NCBI GenBank assembly: GCA_963920635.1
Contig: OY987299.1
Span: forward strand, 71,344,692-71,408,691
Direction of reading: 5' to 3'
Length of the DNA: 64,000 nucleotides
Source: Pseudeuparius sepicola
Lineage: Eukaryota > Arthropoda > Insecta > Coleoptera > Anthribidae
This document shows, one piece after another, positions 52,896 through 64,000 of this stretch (its first letter is position 1; each line of letters starts with the position of its first letter). Below the pieces are notes generated by a model, which worked only from the letters and a program-made list of their open reading frames with translations, was not told where the DNA came from and made no database searches. A program made the position numbers and the translations under genes.

Positions 52896-54250
52896 ATATC
52901 CCTTGAACGTGTCTCCGTCAAATTGGGGCGAAAAAGGGTCGACCTGCTGTATTCGTTTGGTGGCGGGGAGGCCGCAAAGTGGCCGACCGCCCGTACGTAC
53001 GGCCCGTACGTACGGCCATCCTCGGTTCATCTAGCGCCCGTACTCTCGAAGCCCGAACGCGTCTCTTCGCTTAAATATGACGCGAAAGACGACGGTAGGT
53101 TTCGGGTCCTCGAGGTGTGCGGTTAAGAGGTGAATAGGAATTTGGGTGGTACAGGGGCCCCTGAAAACAGTCTCGGCCGAGAGCGCGACGAAGAAGTTCC
53201 TTAAATAGGGTCGCGGGCCGAGGCAAATTGCAAGGGGGAGGAAGAGGAAGGTCCGCCTAAGATATTTAACACTTTTTAGGATCGTTTTTATGTGTCGTTC
53301 TCTGCCTACGGAATGCTGGAAATTAATCAGGATACGTCGCGAAATTGTCAGAAATCGCCCGTTTTTGTCGAGCCCTGGCGATGTCGTTTCGGCTCGGGGC
53401 TGTAGGGTGAGAATTTTTAAAGCTTCCTCCCAAAAATCCAGGAAAAAGAAAAAACACGCAATTTCTTTCGAGACCGCCGGATATGAGGTTCCTTCACTTT
53501 CAGATCTTGACGGGCCGGAGGTTGGAATTTCTCGTCACGGTATGCCAAAATTGGGCCTTCTAGGTTATGGGGATCTTTCAAACCGCGACTTGAAGGTGCA
53601 AACAGGGTGTCAACATGTTAATTTTTCGCCAGCGTACCTGTTGCATATTTGCGATTTCGAACTGGGGACGATACGGGCGAGGGTGGTGATTTTCGAATAC
53701 ACACGCCTGTTGAATATCTGCACTTTCGAAGGGAATACAGGGAGGATATTAGCGTCCTCGCTGCCGCCAAAGACGAAAAGCCTTTTGGGTTGAAAACGTT
53801 AAAAATGATCTCTAACGTTCTTCAGGTAAGGTTCTTATGTCAGGGGTGTTGCCTGCAAAGGAAATGATCGAGAGGTTAGGATTAGACGTCACTAAGCAAT
53901 TTGGAAAGGCGTACCTGGTATCGATATGGGAATTTTTTCACCTTGAAACTGGACGATGGGGAGGTTAGAATTCGTCTTTACGTTAAATGCCAAGTAAAAG
54001 GGCCTTTGAGGTTATAGATATTTCAAGGTGCGAATGCGTACCGGGTATCTCTTTCTGGAAAATGTGATGGGCGAAACAACGTGGAATTTCACCATACATA
54101 TAACGTCGACATTTTTAAGCCGCCGTAACTTTTCTACCACTTATTATTTTTTAAAACTAACAAAATTTTATAGCGAGCGTTCAATTTCAATTCAAATGCA
54201 GCATCTGCAAAAATAAATCAAAATCGTTTCAAATTTGCGTACATTCTATG
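52896..54250. other. GC-richer segment with unrecognised frame and drifted repeats
   Basis: The head-to-tail motif GCCCGTACGTACG occurs twice at about 52990-53020. A frame of 167 codons (53290-53793) encodes no protein I recognise; its last part contains two similar units (CTGTTGCATATTTGCGATTTCGAA and CTGTTGAATATCTGCACTTTCGAA). Similar phrases recur near 53550 and 54010 (GGCCTTTGAGGTTATAGAT). This looks like a decayed tandem repeat rather than a gene. Confidence 0.35.
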
Positions 54251-57200
54251 ATGATTTTAAACCTACCTACCAATTAATTAATTTCAGTATATTTTACCTG
54301 AAACAAAAAAATTTCCTACCCCTACTGGGTTTTCGAGAAAACGCGCGCTACTTTTTCGTTTTCAAAGATAGAGGCTTGGCTCCTGCGGATATAAAAAAAG
54401 CACACGAATAGTTTAGTCAAATGGTACACAAGGAGGGTGCGAAGTGGAAAGTTCTGGTGTAATTGTTTTTAGTGGTTTATTTTATATTTTTGGGGTGCTG
54501 AACACGAATCTGAAGTTGTCCAACAAAAATTGTCGCGGCAAATATGAGAAATCATATAAAAAACACTAAAAATAGTGTTTTTGGTGGTTTTCACCTTATA
54601 ACTGACAATGCAAGCTACCTACGCAAAAAGTGGTTCTATAGTAAAATAAATAGAAGAAAATTATCTATAATTGAATTCTTTTAACATTTTTTTGTAAGTC
54701 GTATGGTTTCCACGCAAAAGAGTATTGAAACATCGAGTAACTTCAGTAATTTTTTTAAAACGGCAAAAAAACACCATTAATTTATAAATTTTATTTCATA
54801 CGACGGCCCCCCTGAACCTGGATTCCGGGGGAATCTTGCGCCTTAGAAAAATGCAAGCCATGACGTCACACCCCCTTTACTGTCGACTCACCGCGGCCGA
54901 CAGGATTCTGCGGACTCCACTCACTTTCTTTTTACCAGGAAAAATCGGTAGCACATTGGTATCTGCATTCAGTCTTCGCATGTTTTGATACACTGACCTA
55001 TATACGTTCCAGTAACCTACCAAATAATTTCTAGATACTAACAAAATTTACAGCGCGAAAAATGAATCATATAAAAATAAAATATGTCGGAGCAAAACGT
55101 TATGTCCAGCCGCGACCTTCAAGGGTGAACAAAAAGATGGCCAAGATTTCACCGCAGGACCCCCTCCCCAACTAAATCATCAACCTTGACGATTATTTTG
55201 CCGGTGGACCAACGCCCACATATTTGTTTATTCCGAGTTATTTTTGCGTTTATAATATGCAGCAAAGTTTTGTTGTGACTTGTCTGGAATACTGAGAAAT
55301 CACGCGGCAGCCGTGGCCTTCGAGATATAACATTGCGAGCGAGCTACGGATATCCCCGACTTTTTTCGAGCACTTTCTCTGATCCAAACACATGCAAATA
55401 AAACTAGATTATACGCCAACCTATTTGCGCCTGAATAAAAATACCGACTTTTGTGTTAGAGAATATTATGTCGCCTGCAGAAATGCAAGCTGTTTAAATA
55501 ACAACAATGTATGTGGAGAAAGGTGCTTTTTTCATGTCAATAAAAATTCCTAGGACAATGCTGAATAAGAACTGGCTGTAAGAATGCAATGTATGTGTGA
55601 ACGAAACACCGAGCTACGGTGTAGAGGAGAAAGTAAGAAAGTTAGAAAAATATACTTATTTTTATTTTTTTCATAGGATTCATTTTAATATTTCAGTTTA
55701 ACTGATAGGGGACAAAATAAACCAGTCAAAAATCAACTAGATACACGTCCGACAGGGGGTCAATAAATGCTACTTTTTCGCATAAAACGCTAGCTCTTTG
55801 CACACCCCCAAAAACGTGACTAATATTTGCTAAAATCAACGCCCCCACAAAATCAACTTTGCCCCGGGAAACGAAAATATTTTTAAACACCAGGTATCAA
55901 ACTTTCTTTTGTCTACAAAATACGTTATGTACCAAAAATTGTTAATACAAAACCAGATTTCAAACTTCCTATTGTATACAAAATGCGTCATAGCTGTAAG
56001 ACAAGCGATGACCTAGCTTGTACCAAGAAAGTGTTTGCTTAATAAGGCATTCGAACTATAAAATTAAGTAATACTTATCAAAATTGGCTAGATGTATCCA
56101 GCACAAGGTATATTAAGAAAACTATATGAGCACCGGGTGCTACCAAACATCTTTGCTCCAACGATCCAGTTGCAGGTTGCTACAGAGAAAAAAAAATACA
56201 GAAAATAATTTGTGATAGTTTCACACCTAGTTGCATACCTTCCCTGACAAATTTCTATATATTAACCAGGTGTTTGTTGTTGCCCGACCCCTGTAAACCG
56301 ATCTGTGGTACCAGGCTTTTGGAACGTGATAAAAAAATGCCACGATGCAATAAAATACAATATAAGTATAAATAATTTTGAGAAGGCAGGTAAAGCAGCA
56401 CCCATAGCCTCTGACGGTAAGCAGTTGCAGTGCAATCTAAACGTAACTCATAAAAAACTACATAGTTTTACCCCATTTTATTTTTGAACTAGAACTTAAA
56501 AAACGGCAGCAGAGATCTTATCGGGTGTATTGAAAACAGACTAGAATTCCTACTTGATGAAATAATTTTTAAATAATAAAAAGGAGCGCGCATCCTTCAA
56601 AACATCTAACATTTTGATATCGGTCATGGAATTGTTTGACATACAAAATCTATAATAGACTGAAAAATTATATATTATAGAGGTTCTAGTAAATATAGTA
56701 TATTTTTGTCTAAAACCAGCCAGAAAGAAGCTATCTACAAGACTGAAAATTTTTTAAAAAATTTCCTCAAAATTGGTTACCTCATAACCGTTTTCTCTGT
56801 GAAGTTTTAAGTTCATTTTAAACAAAAGCTGTAGTACCTATGTTGAACGGAATATAATATTTTTTCGTTAAAGAATATTTTTACATTAAATCTTTACAAG
56901 TTGTAGTTTTCTTGAAAATTCGATACTATACCGGCTGTCTCATTTTTAAACCTCTGATTATCTTGTAAACCAACAGTTTCACAAATAAATGTTTAAAATA
57001 AAAAGTTTAAGTGTGCCGTGGGTCCGTTCAAATAATCGGGTAATAACCAAAAAAAAACTATTAGGACCAATCGAAAAAAAGGCTGCGCAAACATAAAATG
57101 CTACTCACTCTGTCCCTATAGATGCTGGTATGGTAAAGAAATCAGGTGACACCAAATGACAAAAGTAATTAATTAACAACCTATGCCAATCAGGTATCAC

Positions 57201-58250
57201 CGAACATCTTTAAAAATTCCGGAAAAAAAAACAGCACCAGCCAATTAGAATTCCACACTGCCCTATAATTTTCAACCGAAACACACAAAAACATCACTTT
57301 ATCCCAAAAAACACACGATAAAACGGACTTTTACGCCTTATATTAAACAACAACTGCTGGATTCCGACTGAGAAGGTAGGTATAGAGAGAAGCAATAAGG
57401 CGGCAGGAAAACAAAAACGTTATTGTACTACCAGAGTGCAGACTGCATCAGTTTGGTTTTAAACTGTATATATGAATAAGCCTAATTTACAGTTTGGAAA
57501 TAAAAAAATGGTCTTAATTTTTGATAATATATCACCTCTGACCTCTTAGGAACGAAAAGTTTTCATTTATTTTTATTTATTTTGAATTTTGAATTTTTAT
57601 TGTCTTAGGTGCTGTATATAAAAAATAATTCGTTGTGTTTTACCCGTAATAACTTAAGTATGGGTCAATCCTGCCCCAAAATATTGATTAATCATAATTA
57701 TTTTGATACTTGATATAATTCACAATTTGTTACTAGGCAGTTGCATTCTAAAAAAATTATTAACCAGAAAAACGGCAACATGACTGAATACCCATTTTGA
57801 GAGTCTGTTTGTTAGCTTTTAGGGGTATTCCTCGTATGGAAATATTAGGAGGGCGATATTTTTAAAAATACTGTGATAAATCATGAAATTTTCTGTCAAG
57901 TACCTAGCCCAATTTACAATAAAAAACTACCTGTTGGGTTTAATTTTGATAAAAAAAAATTAAATTTAATGGAAACCAGTTATCTTTTGGAAACAATTTC
58001 ACATTTAGATCACAGTGAACCTAAAAAAAACACTTACTTTAGGAAATAATGATACAGATATTTTGGAAATATACAAGGCAAAAAAGTAATGATGTAGCTG
58101 TTCCATTTATGTTACTTTATTCGTACAGATTACATGGGAAAGACGAATATATATGGGTTTTGGTTATTTAGAAAAGTTGTTCAATAGACTGAGATAACAT
58201 AGGAAACGCTTTCCGCTACAACAGAATCAGATGAAAAGAAAAATTCCATC
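54251..58250. other. Gene-free AT-rich sequence with dispersed short repeats
   Basis: No gene found. The phrase ACCAGGTGTTTGTTGTTGCC (56267) recurs at 58571. CCCTGTAAACCGATCTG (56288) recurs at 59862 and, altered, at 59820. These tie the region to the repeat field downstream. Confidence 0.4.
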
Positions 58251-60110
58251 TGGGGTCAAGCTAGGGGGTAACTACATAACCAAAATAAAAAAAAATTGAA
58301 CGTTATAAAATATAAAAAAATCATATTTTCAACGGATTTTTGTCCTCTGAAAATTGTTCTTGTCTAAAAATTAAGTTTCAATAAGTCACTAATTGGGGAT
58401 AATAGGAAAATTTTTTTTAAGAATCTCTTGTAGAATTGTGCGATATAATTCTGAGACAACGATGCTGGCCGTTAATAGATTACTAATAAAAAATATAGCA
58501 AACAACGTAATTTATTTAACGTTCAGTGCCTCCACGTCTATAATAAAATCTGAGAAATTTCTGTATCTTGACCAGGTGTTTGTTGTTGCCTTAAGGCATA
58601 TGTCTGAAAAGTTGAACCTATTTTGTAGTAGAATTTGGAATCTGATGATAAGTAAAAAACCATTAGGCAATAAAATAGAATAGTAGTATCAAAGCATAAT
58701 GTGTATCCGAAACGGCTTGAACCGCCGACACTCGTGATCTGCTGACCCAGCAGGAATATTATCGAAGGGATATGTACCAAGACTAGGGAATTATATTAAA
58801 AGTTCAGCCTACTTTGCCCTGAAAAATCGTATATTTTTTACTACTAATGTATTGAAAATATTCTAAACAAATTTAAAAACTAGTTTAATGTCAATAAATC
58901 ACGAATTTTTTGATAATTTAAGAACTATAGACTGAAAAAATTGTTGCTTCAACAACATTGAAACTACACTGATAAAAATATGCATCCATGGTTGAAACTA
59001 CACTCTGTTGCCTTAGGGTGAAATCAGACGCCAAACACATATCTCCCAAAAAGTTCAACCTACTTTGCCCTGAAAAAATCGAACAACAGAGGTATTCATC
59101 GCTGACAAAACCAATACCATTAAGGACAAGAACGCCGAGGAAACTACACTTATAAATGTTTAAAAAATGTCCACCGTGATCGCTCGACAAAAATCGTGCA
59201 AAGTGGCTACGACAAAAGGCTTGACCTTTGTCCTTTGGGACACGTGTGACCCCGGTTGAAGTAGAATCTAAAAAAAAAACTGTAAATCATACCTAAAGTA
59301 GAATCTGCTAAAGTAAAAATCCAGGTGTCAAAAAATCACTTACATACAAGTCTGACAGTAAATCCTTCTTGTATTATTAGAAAATACGTCGACGTCACAG
59401 CGATGGTACCCCTAGCGTGTCCGGCCAAAAATACATTCTGCTGGGCGTGAAAATTTATGATACACAAAATGATTGCAAAATAATTGTTCAGTATCCGTAT
59501 TCAGCAAATAAAAAAGTTATAGATACCCTCACTTGATGAAAAAGTATACAAAACTACACTGATAAAATATGGATTTTTAGCTCTTGTAATCGCTCGATGA
59601 CGATTGAAGCTACACTCATAAAAATATGTATATATATAGCCCCCGTGCCATCGCTCAACAATTGATTTACTCATAGGTGCTAAATTGATCCGCTTTAATA
59701 TCTGGCAAATAAAAACAAACATTGTTAAAATAGGTATTGCACCCATCGCCAGAAAACCAAAGTGACTACATCTCGAGACTTGACCTTTTCCATGTGTGAG
59801 CTTAGTTAAAATCTAAAAACCCCTGTAAACCATGCCTCTAGTATAATAAAACCCCTTGTAAACCGATCTGATATATTTCGTGGGGTCAAGCTAGGGGGTA
59901 ACTTCATAACCAAAATAATAAAAAAAAATTAACGTCATAAAATATAAAAAAATCATATTTTCAACGGATTTTTGTCCTCTGAAAATTGTTCGTGTGTACC
60001 TAGATTCAGTTTCAATAAGTCACTAATTGGGATAATAAGAAAAAATCTTAAGAATCCCTTATAGATTTGTGAGATAGAATTCTGAGACAACGATGCTGAG
60101 AGTAAATATC
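58251..60110. repeat. Direct repeat pair and degenerate Polinton-TIR-like modules
   Basis: 58251-58474 is repeated at 59881-60105 (about 90% identity; shared GGGGTCAAGCTAGGGGGTAAC and CAACGGATTTTTGTCCTCTG). Between them are smaller modules: AAGTTCA(A/G)CCTACTTTGCCC at 58802 and 59050, ACTACACT(G/T)ATAAA at about 58966, 59146 and 59553, and two stretches (59197-59260, 59757-59815) resembling the outer Polinton TIR. No gene was found. Confidence 0.6.
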
Positions 60111-61236
60111 ATACAAAAATCTTGTGCGTTGACTTTCAACTCAATAATAATTAGGATTAATAATGACAATTTTCTCGATTATCTAGAATCAAAAATATTG
60201 CGAGTGGCAATTCACAATTTTCTAGATATTATGTGAAGCCTTATTACTGCGTTGTAAGTTAGAGGATAAAAAAATATTGGCTTAAATTGTTTAGTAAATG
60301 TGATTAAAATATGTCTAGTTAATCAACAGTTAGTTTGTAACAGCTTATTATCTTGGAAGCGTAAACTCTTTGAATTTTTTAGATAAAAAGTTGTATTTTT
60401 ATAATGTTCAGTTTGATTCCTTTTTTTTTAATCATGTTTTCATATTACCTACAAGGATTTACAACCTCAAAACATAGAAATAGCTCATTTTAAACCGATT
60501 TAATAAAAATTTCACCAAAAAACAATACTTTCACTCATATAATACACTTATGATTAATAAAAAAGGCACTATAGGTAGTAATAATGACATTTTCAACGGA
60601 ATTTTTATCGACTGTTTGACCATTTTGAGAGTCTGTTTGCTAGCTTTTGGGGGTATTCCTTGATATTTTAGACGGATAAAAATGAATAACATTGGGTTTC
60701 CTAACTAAAATAAAAAAACGCACAGTTGCCTTTACTTACGTGCCTATAATACGTATCGAAAAGTAGCCTAATTTACAAGTTAGGGAATCAAAAATTACCT
60801 ATTGGCTTTTAATTTTGATGAGAAAATACGTCGTAAGTAAAATAAAAAGAACATCATGAAAGATATACGAATAATTGAACAAATGCTATCTTAGTTCTAT
60901 AGGCAGAAAGGTACTACGGGTAGTACCTAATAGTTTGGGGATCAAAATACAACCTGTCAGCGTTTAAATTTGTTAAGAAAATACGTCTAATGAAATTGAA
61001 AGTAGTAACTAGATTTTTGGTTAACATTTCGTTAACGCGTTGATGAATGTTTGATGCTTAGACAAGAAAGGGGAGAGGACGCGTAACATGTATATACGGA
61101 CAATAGCAGAGAGTGTTCCCAAATACAACAATGCGACGGGTACTTTGGTTCCAAACGTCGTGTGTGACAGCAGGTTATAGTTTTTGTGATTTTGTGCTCA
61201 TACGGACTGAAGACACTGTTATTTTGTGACGTCATA

Positions 61237-61330
61237 ATGGTGTTTTGTTCAGCTTTTGGTTGCAAAAGTCGAGGTGAACAGAAAGTTAGAAAAATAGCTT
61301 CAAGGAAAAAAGACATTGTATTATTTGTAT
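61237..61330 (+). pseudogene. Possible THAP-type zinc-finger start
   Basis: ATG 61237 opens a frame beginning MVFCSAFGCKSRGEQKV. The MxxCSAxGCxxR pattern is how THAP domains (C2CH) begin, and THAP domains occur in P-element/Galileo transposases. The remaining CxxH pair is not visible, and the frame runs into the palindrome arm. It may be an exon or a remnant. Confidence 0.3.
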
Positions 61331-64000
61331 ACCGCCTCAAACAACTAAAATTTTGTTGCTTTGTCGAAATTTGGTCTCTTTACAAACCAACAGTAATGCT
61401 TTATAGGCATTTTTCATTCTTTACCAGTCCCACGCAATACGCCACTGGTGATGCCAAACTGGGCACACTCAATTTAGGCAGGTTATGCGTCCTCTCTCCC
61501 CTCCCTTGTCTAAGGTTTGATGCAAGTAAGAAGTAGACAGAATTTCACGAAAAACGGTGGCTGACCAAACAAGTTATTATAAAAAGTTGATCGGGAGGTT
61601 GAGATCATTCGAATGGAACCTGACAAAAAAAATTTTTCCAAGTGAGAAATAGACCGAATTCCCAAAAAACAGCGACTGATGAAAATAAGTTATCAAAGAG
61701 TTGATCGGGAGGTCGACATGACCTCGGAAACGTCTTTCGTTCGAATATAATAAAAAAAATCGAAGACGGAGCGGGACTTAGACGAATATTTGATGCAAGT
61801 AAAAAGTAGACAGAATTTTCGAAAACCGGGGACGGACCAAAAAGTTATTATAAAAAGTTTATCAGGAGGTTGAGATAACCTAGGAAACGCCTTTCATTCG
61901 AATAGAATCTTACAAAAAAAATCCAAGACGGGACTTACATACATGGAATCTCTAGTTGGCAAAAAAAATGCCATAAGGATATGAGAGGTCAAATACGTAT
62001 ATGTTATGTAAAGTAAAAATCTCGTTAACAAGGCGTTAACGAAGGGTTGACGAGTATGGACCCCCCAACTGTTAGGAGATACAGTCGTACCCCTACATGC
62101 ATTAGGTCACACTCAACTGTGGGATCTGTGGCGTCACAAAGATGCTACCTTAAATTAACGCGTTAAAAACTCGTTAAAAACTCGTTAATAATGCGCAAAC
62201 AACGCGAGGAAACGCCTTTCATTCGAATAGAATCTGACGAAAAAAATCCAAGACGGGACACGAACGTTTGCAAGTGAAAAGCATACAGATTATTTTTTTC
62301 GAAAAACGGCGACTGACCAAAAAATTATTAGAAAAGTTGATCAGGAGGCCGAGGTAACCTAGGAAACGCCTGTCGTTCGAACAGAATCCGACAAAAAATC
62401 ATCAATACCAACATACATGGAATCTCTAGTTGACAAAAAAAATGCCATAAGGATATGAGAGGTCAAATACGTATATAATGTAAAGTAAAAATCTCGTTAA
62501 CAAGGTGTTAACGAAGCGTTGACGAGTATGGACCCTCCAACTGTTAGGAGATACAGTCGTACCCCTACATGCATTAGGTCACACTCACACTCTGTGGCGT
62601 CACAAAGATGCTACATTAAATTAACGCGTTAAAAACTCGTTAATAATGCGTAAACAACGCGTTAACAACGCGTTGACAATGCGTTAACAACGCGTTGAGA
62701 ATGCGTTAAAGGACAACGCGTTAACGAAAGATTAACAACGCATTAATGAACAACGCGTTAACGAAACGTTAACATCACGTCAACACGCGTCAACATCACG
62801 TCAATGCGTCAACACGCGTACCTCCACCATATCTAAGCCCTCTATACAGGGCCGCGTGTAGGGCAGCCGATATATTTTTTTACTATTCCGATATTTTTTT
62901 TACTATTCTGATCGGCTGCCCTACACGCGGCCCTGTATAGAGGGCTTAGATATGGTGGAGGTACGCGTGTTGACGCATTGACGTGATGTTGACGCGTGTT
63001 GACGTGATGTTAACGTTTCGTTAACGCGTTGTTCATTAATGCGTTGTTAATCTTTCGTTAACGCGTTGTCCTTTAACGCATTCTCAACGCGTTGTTAACG
63101 CATTGTCAACGCGTTGTTAACGCGTTGTTTACGCATTATTAACGAGTTTTTAACGCGTTAATTTAATGTAGCATCTTTGTGACGCCACTGATTCCACAGT
63201 TGAGTGTGACCTAATGCATGTATAGGTACGACTGTATCTCCTAACAGTTGGAGGGTCCATACTCGTCAACGCTTCGTTAACGCCTTGTTAACGAGATTTT
63301 TACTTTACATTATATACGTATTTGACCTCTCATATCCTTATGGCATTTTTTTTGCCAACTAGAGATTCCATGTATGTAAGTCCCGTCTTGGATTTTTTTT
63401 TGTCAGATTCTATTCGAATGAAAGGCGTTTCCTAGGTTATCTCAACCTCCTGATAAACTTTTTATAATAACTTTTTGGCCCGTCCCCGGTTTTCGAAAAT
63501 TCTGTCTACTTTTTACTTGCATCAAATATTCGTCCCGCTCCGTCTTCGATTTTTTATTATATTCGAACGAAAGACGTTTCCGAGGTCATGTCGGCCTCCC
63601 GATCAACTTTTTGATAACTTATTTTCATCAGTCACTATTTTTTGGGAATTCGGTCTATTTCTCACTTGGAAAAATTTTTTTGTCAGGTTCCATTCGAATG
63701 AAAGGCGTTTCCTAGGTTATCTCAACCTCCCGATCAACTTTTTACAATAACTTGTTTGGTCAGCCACCGTTTTTCGTGAAATTCTGTCTACTTTTTACTT
63801 GCATCAAACCTTAGACAAGGGAGGGGAGAGAGGACGCATAACCTGCCTAAATTGAGTGTGCCCAGTTTGGAATCACCAGTGGCGTATTGCGTGGGACTGG
63901 TAAAGAATGAAAAATGCCTATAAAGCATTACTGTTGGTTTGTAAAGGGACCAAATTTCGACAAAGCAACAAAATTTTAGTTGTTTGAGGCGGTATACAAA
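61324..64000. mobile_element. Giant palindromic element with iteron-like repeats (right end outside window)
   Basis: Bases 61324-62871 and 62911-64000 are inverted copies around a 39-bp loop containing TTTTACTATTC(C/T)GAT twice. 61324 pairs with 64000, so the palindrome continues past the window. The left arm is about 460 bp longer because about 61925-62400 is tandemly duplicated (offset about 474 bp). Near the centre (62620-62820 and mirror) both arms are built of variants of AACGCGTTAAC, AACGCGTTGAC and CACGTCAAC. Long inverted repeats made of short tandem units around a small loop are the design of foldback/Galileo-type elements. A further inverted fragment lies at about 61045-61092. Confidence 0.8.

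Noticed and set aside
53290..53793. 167-codon frame in the GC-richer segment
   Set aside because: Contains internal drifted DNA repeats, no recognisable domain and no promoter or splice context.
62620..63160. Iteron field considered as a CRISPR array
   Set aside because: Units are contiguous 11-mers without unique spacers, in a eukaryotic genome. There are no cas-like genes.

Overview
The window is eukaryotic and almost certainly from an insect. It is AT-rich and holds two exons of an animal receptor tyrosine kinase split by a 60-bp GT-AG intron. The rest is transposons inserted in and beside one another: piggyBac, hAT, Tc1/mariner-type MITEs, MULE and LINE remnants, a Dong/R4-type non-LTR retrotransposon array, and one complete Maverick/Polinton. 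I cannot name the species from the sequence.

Layout. 1-3737 is a large inverted repeat around a decayed piggyBac transposase. 3738-6900 is a block of diverged direct repeats. 7140-9490 holds a LINE-like tail and two foldback elements. 9626-9998 has the only cellular coding sequence I can support, a transmembrane exon and a kinase-start exon. 10.7-16.8 kb contains a MULE remnant, a hAT MITE with its 8-bp target duplication, a broken LINE ORF1 and a Tc1/mariner-type MITE. 16.9-27.3 kb and 43.7-48.8 kb form a head-to-tail array of minus-strand Dong/R4-like elements, nearly all separated by (TTA)n; a ninth, older copy lies at 51.8-52.9 kb. 48.85-49.5 kb carries an AP-endonuclease fragment of a different LINE. 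52.9-61 kb is gene-poor and full of degenerate repeats, two of them resembling part of the Polinton terminus. 61.0-64.0 kb is a second giant palindrome with iteron-like GTTAACGCGTT repeats, cut by the window end.

The centrepiece is a complete Polinton at 27320-43697 (16,378 bp). It sits inside Dong copy 5, has AG...CT termini, and is flanked by the 6-bp target duplication CTGCAC. It carries intact-looking genes for a PLA2/basic-core/GGFLP protein, adenain-like protease, penton, double-jelly-roll major capsid protein, packaging ATPase, PY (DUF8207-like), DDE integrase with chromodomain, and protein-primed DNA polymerase B. It also has a TIR-borne gene, two unassigned proteins and an inhibitor-of-apoptosis protein (BIR plus RING). 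The capsid, protease and ATPase genes form a virion module, PolB plus the TIRs a replication module, and the integrase the insertion module.

At least six of its genes share a regular core promoter: a TATA box 30-32 nt before a (T/C)CA(G/T)T-like initiator, usually only 4-10 nt from the ATG. Intergenic poly(A) signals suggest nested, 3'-coterminal transcription blocks. A 1.25-kb A-tract/TTGGCA array and an AT-rich desert with a GC-rich stem-loop fill the space between PolB and the right TIR.
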